Shown here: piece after piece, positions 57,778 to 64,000 of the stretch
Layout: the number at the start of each line of letters is the position of its first letter
How positions within the stretch are numbered: the stretch's first letter is position 1
From: Odiellus spinosus
Lineage: Eukaryota > Arthropoda > Arachnida > Opiliones > Phalangiidae
Length of the DNA stretch: 64,000 bases
Direction of reading: 5' to 3'
Assembly: GCA_963920705.1 (NCBI GenBank)
Contig: OY987227.1
Coordinates: 22,407,434-22,471,433, forward strand
Program-made: the position numbers and the translations under genes
Notes under the pieces: model-generated
The model's input: only the letters and a program-made list of their open reading frames with translations
What the model was told of the DNA's origin: nothing
Database searches by the model: none

Positions 57778-59538
57778 GTTTAAGTTTAATTTAAAAACTA
57801 TTTACTCTCTAAATCATTAATTATTTTACTTCGATTTGCCGAAATTGCCAAGTAGGCATTACCCTTACGCCATTCGGCTTCTAACAGTTCCGCCGCGCGA
57901 CTACAAAGGGATTTCCTTCCAGGTTTTCCACGAACGGAGATACGTGCGCGGACTCCTACTACGCATCCGGTATAAATACGTCATCGTTGCCTTTATGGCG
58001 TCATCGCCCGATAAATAAATCACGTGACCTTATTGTAAACGCGCCAATTTCATATTGCCAGAAGACACGCTCATCGCTAAGTAAATTTTTTATCTCAGAA
58101 TACTAATTGTCAATTCCCTTTCACTGGTAATATATAGAGATTGGAATACATGAAATTTGACCTTAAAATTACCTTTCCCAACACAGAATAAAGTGCCTCT
58201 TAAAATAACGCGCTTTATTTGTTTCTGCTCTGACCCGGATTTCTCCACCTGCACAGAGATTTTATGACATCAGAGAGCAAATCTCGAGCGCTTTTAGATC
58301 AATCAAATGGAAAACGATATAAGAATACACCAAATATATAAGAAACCTATTCTAAATAACTATAATTCAAAGGTCTTTGTAAAGTTTGTCCGTAGAATTG
58401 AAAACAATGTATATGCTTTTTTCAGAGCATTTTAATATTTTTCTTCAACAAAAATGGAAAACCAAATAGTACATAATATAAATATTTGTCAACCCGCTAT
58501 GGGGAATAATGTAGTGAAATGCAAAATCCACTATTCCATCTCAGAATGAGTGTTTAAATCACTACAAAATTCCAGCTAGAAATATTCTTCAAAAAAATAG
58601 ACTATTATAATCATTAGGGTGTTTTTTCGTTTTTGGCTTATAGGCGTAGAATTTCAATATAGTTGGTTTTTAAGACACTTCTTATTATCAATTCTAAAAA
58701 TCACTTAGATATTATTCTCTGACCAGATTATTTTTTTTTCTTTAAGTAACAAATCATTTTAAAAACTATAATTGATATCCTAGTAGTGTAATTTCATACA
58801 GGAAAAAAAGGTTTCAATGACGCCTGTGCTAGAAATTTTTCCTTCTTGTAAATTAGTACACTATAATACCTTTCATTGTGCTAAATGAAAATTTGAACTC
58901 GTAAAGGAGGGATTACATGTCAATATTCAAAATATAAGATGAAAGAAAAAGTTGTACGTGTTATATATTAGGCTAATGGCACATTTTAAATCATTTAAAT
59001 GTAGTGGCTTTTTAACTCGTCTTTCAAACCTCGTTAGAATTAACCAGTCATTTTTGCTTTATTACGTGATCCACAACCATTAGGTTTAGCAATGAAAAAT
59101 CATGCAGAATCTTTGGGTTTACACTCCAAAGCCCCTAGCTAAGCCCAAAGATTTGGATCACGAATGTTAAAAACTTAAGGGTTTGAATGATATTTTCTAT
59201 TGAGCATTTTACAAGTTTCTTTTTTGTACCACTTCGCGTATTTTAAAAGCTTAAACAAATTAAATTGTAATTATTATTCATAAGCCTCTGCAAGCGATTT
59301 ACCACCATTTCGCGTCAGATTTTCACCGGGAAAATGAGTTGGGTTAGCGATTACATTATTTCCCTATAAATTTGTAGGGCGTACTTTGTACAGTGGAAAA
59401 TTTCAAAATTAATAAAGAACCCACATTGAAAAGCTGCCTTTTTAGACTATCACCTTCCAACTTCAAACAATGTTGGCAAATTTTTAAAGGAAACTACTGT
59501 ACAAGACAAAAGATAGCCTAATCAACATTGACCACTCT
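57778..59538. other. Dynamin promoter region and intergenic gap
   Basis: The first 300 bp upstream of the dynamin ATG (57778-58080) are GC-richer than the rest and lack a convincing TATA box near the gene, as expected for a housekeeping promoter. Beyond about 58100 the sequence is AT-rich with no gene seen. Confidence 0.5.
58019..58028. promoter_or_regulatory. E-box of CLEAR type upstream of dynamin
   Basis: ATCACGTGAC (GTCACGTGAT on the minus strand) lies 240 bp upstream of the dynamin start and differs from the consensus bound by MITF/TFEB-type factors (GTCACGTGAC) at one position. A single match; function is a guess. Confidence 0.3.
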
Positions 59539-60420
59539 GGGAGAAAATAAATAAAAATAGTTAAATACAATTTCTAACCTGGAATTAAACCCGAAATGTA
59601 AATGCCTTATTGGGTTGTTAAGTTAAAGGAATAATGTAACTTGACAACACGTGATTTTTTTATTGATTCCTATTTAAATAGGAATAATCCAGTAGTATTT
59701 AATTTTCAAACCCATATCAAGCTAGAAATGAATTTTAACTTTCCCGGAAAGTAGGGTTAGCAAGAAGAATCCATGATATGATTTCTCAAGAGTGAATCAC
59801 ATGCTGTATTCTGGCAGTGAAGCAGTTTACTTTCATTCAACAATGACTCGTTAACTACGAGATATCAAACTCTACATGGATTTGTTAAGCCTACTCTCTG
59901 GGACGATTAAATTGATTTCTAGCCTAATATTGGTATGTGTTGAGGCCTATTAAAACAAGAAATCTATAGAAAAATCACTTGTTGCCTGGTTGCATCCTCC
60001 CTTTAAACAAATTAGACCTTTTTTTCTTTTTCTAGAATGACACAACATTGTTAAAACTAAAAAAATAAAGATAACGTCTAAGGGTATTTTCATTTTTCAT
60101 AAGATCCAAAATCTAATTCTCACTAGCTATCAATCAATGTCCCATTTTCTTCTAGCATATCGTAGGAAATAAGTTATCCCTCTCAATATTTACCATTTTT
60201 TAGGGAAAATAAATAAAAATAGTTAAATACAGTTAACTGGAACTAGATGAACCCGAAGGATCGTTGTTAAACCAAACTTGTCATTAAAACTAAAAAAATA
60301 AAGGTAACATCCAAAGATTTCCGACATCTAACTCTTGCTAGCTATCAATCAGTGTTCCATTTTCTTCTAGAATATCAGAACAAAATACATCATCCAACTC
60401 GAATGAAGGGTTGTTTCTTG
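59539..60420. repeat. Tandem duplication of the receptor's terminal exon region
   Basis: Copy 1 (59539-59632 plus 60007-60200) and copy 2 (60203-60420) share AAATAAATAAAAATAGTTAA, TTAAAACTAAAAAAATAAAG and the segment around CTAGCTATCAATCA. Copy 2 contains the last coding exon of the YWTD receptor; copy 1 retains its final 12 codons and stop (60123-60161, minus strand) but has no usable acceptor. Copy 1 was later split by the MITE at 59637-60002. Confidence 0.75.
59637..60002. mobile_element. TTAA-target MITE, family A, copy in the duplicated 3' flank
   Basis: TTAA at 59633-59636 and 60003-60006; ends AGGAATAATGTAAC and TTGCATCCTCCCT. The arms are diverged but keep the family order (TTTAAATAGGAATAATCC, AAGTAGGGTTAGC, GTTAAGCCTACTCTC). 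Confidence 0.75.
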
Positions 60421-63400
60421 CTGTTTTAAGCATCTGCAGTTCAAAAAAAAAAAATATATTCAACTTTCATTGTAACAGGGTTTTTACTATTTTGCAGTAT
60501 TGGACGGTTGCAGGACGAGCATATCTTTAGCATAAAATGCCTTGATATACCAACAATTTTTATGCATTAGGCCAAAAAGTGTACTGAAGATTTAAATCTT
60601 ACGCAATCATCGTATCCTTCTTTCTTAGCAGTTTTCTTTCCAATAGGTGGTTGTTTTATCGTAGCACATTTAGGAATTCGTTTCCTTCTCTTTTGCCTGT
60701 AAATTTGGCTTCGTAAGTTGTAATTTAAACTTAAAAACTTCAATTTTCATACCTTCGAAACATAAGAACTACCACTATAACAAGAGCCCCAATGGATATA
60801 ACGCTGATAGAGATAATCACTATAATTAAAAACACTGTAGTATCATTAAGATCTCTCCAAGCTTGCCAAAAAAAATTTGGTTTTGGCAAAAATTGGAAAA
60901 TTACATTTTTTGAATGTTCGACTATGACTATGGACTGTGCCTTGTTCATCTTCGTTTATTGTAGTGCTGAAAGCCACACATGATCAACATTTTTAAATTA
61001 AATTTGTCACAAAAACAAAAAGCCAACTCTTACTTATTGGAATTGTTTGATATAGTGTCAATTGAGTCAGTTTGGTAAAGAGGTTCTTCAATTTTGGTTA
61101 AATTTCCTTCACAAATTATATTTTGATTTCTAACAATAAGAACTCCAAAAGGACTACGAAGATTTCTCACGACTACATCGCAACTCTTCTTGGCGGAACT
61201 TATTTCGAGGGAAGACTGACATAAAACGTTCTGTTCTCTGTCAGTCCAAAATAAGAAATTTTTTGTTGGAGTTAAAGCAAATGGTCGACGATTCTCCCCA
61301 GAAATCAAGATCTATGGAACCAAATGATCAATATTAGTAAAAATACTAATATTATTTAATTTTCAACAAATTGTCAAAAGCAACCACTGAGGCAGAGCCT
61401 ATTCTCGGTGGTTACCCACTCGTAAACTTGAAAAGGGATTGCAAATTTGTAATGTATCCAAGTCATGAATCAAAAAAATCATATGATAGGTAAATCTGGG
61501 ATTAACCCTTGGAAATTTTTGTATCACCTCAAGAAGATTAGGTATTCTGCAAACGTATCGCAGGCACCTTGCCCAGAATCTGAGGTTTTATGGTTTAAAC
61601 TGGCTATTTAGGCCCAAAGTTTGGGTCACTATTTAAGGCGATAAATCGGATAGCCACACTATTTCAATGAGAACCCTATAGTCTTTTCAATGGCTTAAAA
61701 GGAGCAATAGCATTGAAAGACACTGGGAAATGACAGCATTATGCCTATCAACTTATACCTGCGTTTTACTCTGTTTCCAAGTCAATAGATGGACTTCATT
61801 ACTAAGCACAATCTTACAAAGGTTTCAAAAATTTCTAGATAAGCAGTAACTTCAAGACAAAAAAGAAAAATTGTCATAAAATGGAAAATAACATACCAGT
61901 CTATTTGACCCATCCAAATTACTCTTCTCAATGTAAAATTCAAGGAATCCATGTTCTTTCTTGTTTGTCCAATAAATTTCATTTTCAAAAACAGATAACG
62001 CACTTGCAGATTCGAGGCCTTCCGAGATAATGGTTTTACGATTTTGTCCATTGAGATTTCCCGACTCAATCTTATTTGTGTTGGTCCAAAATATTTGGGA
62101 AGTGCAAGGGTGAACTGCTACACCCCTAGGTTTGTCATGTCTACCGAGACTGAAGAGTTCAGTCTCAACTTGATCTTTCAGACTCCAAATAGAGGGTCTA
62201 AAACTTTCAGTCCAAAATAGTGAGTCTATAATTAAATCATACGTCATCCCCTCAACATGGCGTTCTCTTTCAGACTCCCGAAGTTCGGGTTTTAAATCAG
62301 TTCCATTAGGAAAAATACTAAAGATGTAAGGTTTTCGATCGAGATCGCTGAAGTAAATTCGCTTCTTTACCTCGTTGTAAGCCAAGGCTATAATTTTCTG
62401 CAAAACTGGGCTAGGTTTTAAAGTGGGTAAAGGAGGAGTTGGTCTAGAAATATTTTGGTAATCTAAGGTAAGAATTTTATCACTATCAGAAATGAGAAGA
62501 TACGAAGCGAAACCTTAAAACAAAGAGAAATTAAAATTTTGTTGGATAAAAGGTGAAAAACAGAAAAAGGCTTACTTTTGCACTTTGTTTTATCAACTAG
62601 TTGACTATACGAGCAATAACATCTATCCTCAGTATCTGTTCGATAGATGCAAAGATGAGAGCATCCTCCGTTATTGTTCCGGCAAGGGTTTGTACCACTT
62701 TGTTTAGAGTCAGTAATGAGAAGAAGTTTCCAAACTTGACTAGCGTTTCTCGTAACTTCAAACTCTTCGTAGTCAATCCTTTTTTTAACTATAGACCCAT
62801 TGTTTAAGTATCCATCCGTCCAGTAAATAATATTCTCAAACACTGTTAAGCTCATGGGTTGCAGTTTCTGTTGCAGGCTGGATTGAACTATCATCTCAAC
62901 CGCATGGGTATGTAAATTGATTCTTCTTATAGCTCCAGGGAAAGGTTCAGTCCAATAAACGTAATTTCCTTCTACAACTAAATCACCAACGAAGGTTTGG
63001 GTTTCACGCAAAGACCAAATTAGACCTTTGAAAGTGTGGTGAATACCACACTTTTTGTCGCAACAAATAACGAAAAAGAGGTTTCTAGAAATAAACATAA
63101 GGTTCTAATTTTGCACTTTGGGGTAAGATTGACGTAATAATAGTACCCAGTTTGCGTATGAAGGGTTATAGCAGTTGGATAACATTTAGGAGGTTGAGTT
63201 AGCATCAAATTATACAAAACCGACGTAAAACGTTGATTATGATCAGTCACCATGATCTTCTGTTCGTAAGGTAGTGTCCAGTAAATGTTTCCTAAGGATA
63301 GAAATAAAAATTAGCTAAAAAAATTATAACTACATATATAAAATAGGCTGGAAAATATTCTCACCAAGGACTGAATCGCAAGCGATACCTCCAATTTCGT

Positions 63401-64000
63401 AATCCAATTCCAAAACTGCTCTTTTTCCAGTCCCATCCATTTCAATGGAGTTTAAGCGGTGGCCACCTTCCAGCCAGTATAAAGTGTTGACACCCTCGAA
63501 ATTAGAAAAAGCTACCTTGTCAATTGATTGATTGCCAAGAATGGACGGGAAACTTAAATTATCGAAAAGAGCGTATGGAAGTAATTCGGGTTGGTTTTGG
63601 CCATTAAGAGACAAACTGTGGGGTTCAGAGCCAGTCAGGTAAAGAAGAAATGGCGAACTCGATAGACCACTTAGTACACTGTTCTTCTCAAGATACTCAA
63701 AACTGCGAGGTTTGTTCTTGGAATAATTGGCTGGAAGGAATTTTAGCGTTCTTAGAATATCAGTCGTATAATCATTGAAATGTAGAAGACTATACCTGAT
63801 AAGCGAGTTTTGGCTAAAACTGATAAGTAGCGTACAGCGAGTGAAGTATTCATGTATAAGAAATTTTTGTGGTTAGAGGAAATATTGATGGTTTGTAAGA
63901 TTCCCATTTCGTTGGCTACCATCAGAAAACCATTGTAGGAACTCAAAACTGTTAACCTAGAGCTTCCCAATGGATCTAGTGTTAGAACCTCATTGCCGTT
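60338..64000 (-). CDS. YWTD beta-propeller receptor, LDL-receptor-related (partial)
   Basis: Minus-strand exons 64000-63796 (open at the window edge), 63730-63365, 63291-63147, 63084-62576, 62462-61897, 61311-61034, 60966-60905, 60861-60753, 60696-60603 and 60433-60338 give 809 in-frame residues. They encode a YWTD propeller (TLYWLEGG, NIYWTLPYE, YVYWTEPFPG, IIYWTDGY), an EGF-like module (NPCRNNNGGCSHLC), a second propeller (IYFSDLD, LFWTE, IFWTN, IYWTN, FLFWTD), a short stalk, one membrane helix (TVFLIIVIISISVISIGAL) and a basic tail with NNPSFEL, an NPxF endocytosis-type motif. This order recalls LRP and Cueball-like receptors; no LDL-A repeats are in the window, so the exact orthologue is open. 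The joint between 60905 and 60861 requires a 43-nt intron or a one-base slip in an A8 run. Confidence 0.85.

Overview
The window is a piece of an insect nuclear genome. It is AT-rich, its genes are split by short GT-AG introns (about 60 nt to 3.6 kb), it carries a sulfakinin neuropeptide gene, an AMT-type ammonium transporter and metazoan CDC73 and dynamin, and it holds interstitial arrays of the arthropod telomere pentamer TTAGG. I cannot fix the order; the TTAGG arrays argue weakly against Diptera. All exon models were made by hand from conserved protein sequence, splice signals and phase. Six gene models close without a phase error; the seventh (a YWTD receptor) closes if one very short intron or a homopolymer slip is accepted.

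Left end: an XK-related membrane protein on + (568-2494, 4 exons), then an ammonium transporter on - (11276-3760, 11 exons including a 34-nt micro-exon). The two genes converge. From about 11.3 to 37.4 kb I find no protein-coding gene. This 26-kb block is packed with small inverted-repeat elements (MITEs): a TTAA-target family with at least five long copies in the window, a second TTAA-target family, a TA-target family, a family with 6-bp target duplications, a hAT-like element, a foldback element whose arms are minisatellite arrays, and a small element enclosing TTAGG repeats. A ~172-bp tandem satellite and long homopolymer tracts also occur. Several elements are nested one inside another.

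Centre: three + strand genes follow in tight order: sulfakinin (37855-39407, two identical peptide copies), an unrecognised glycosylated single-pass membrane protein (39887-40702), and CDC73/parafibromin of the PAF1 complex (40932-43383, 12 exons). The first exons of sulfakinin and its unknown neighbour share a short motif and the same intron phase, hinting at common origin.

Right end: after an AT-rich gap, dynamin lies on - (57777-49232, 17 exons: GTPase, middle, PH, GED and proline-rich domains), with a tandem splice acceptor that would add six residues before the PH domain. The last gene, also on -, is a YWTD beta-propeller receptor (64000-60338, N-terminus outside the window) with an NPxF-type tail. 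Its terminal exon and 3' flank are tandemly duplicated; the outer copy is split by a MITE. The genes are ordinary conserved cell-biology and neuroendocrine genes and do not form a single pathway; the accessory interest lies in the repeats and in a few gene-structure oddities.
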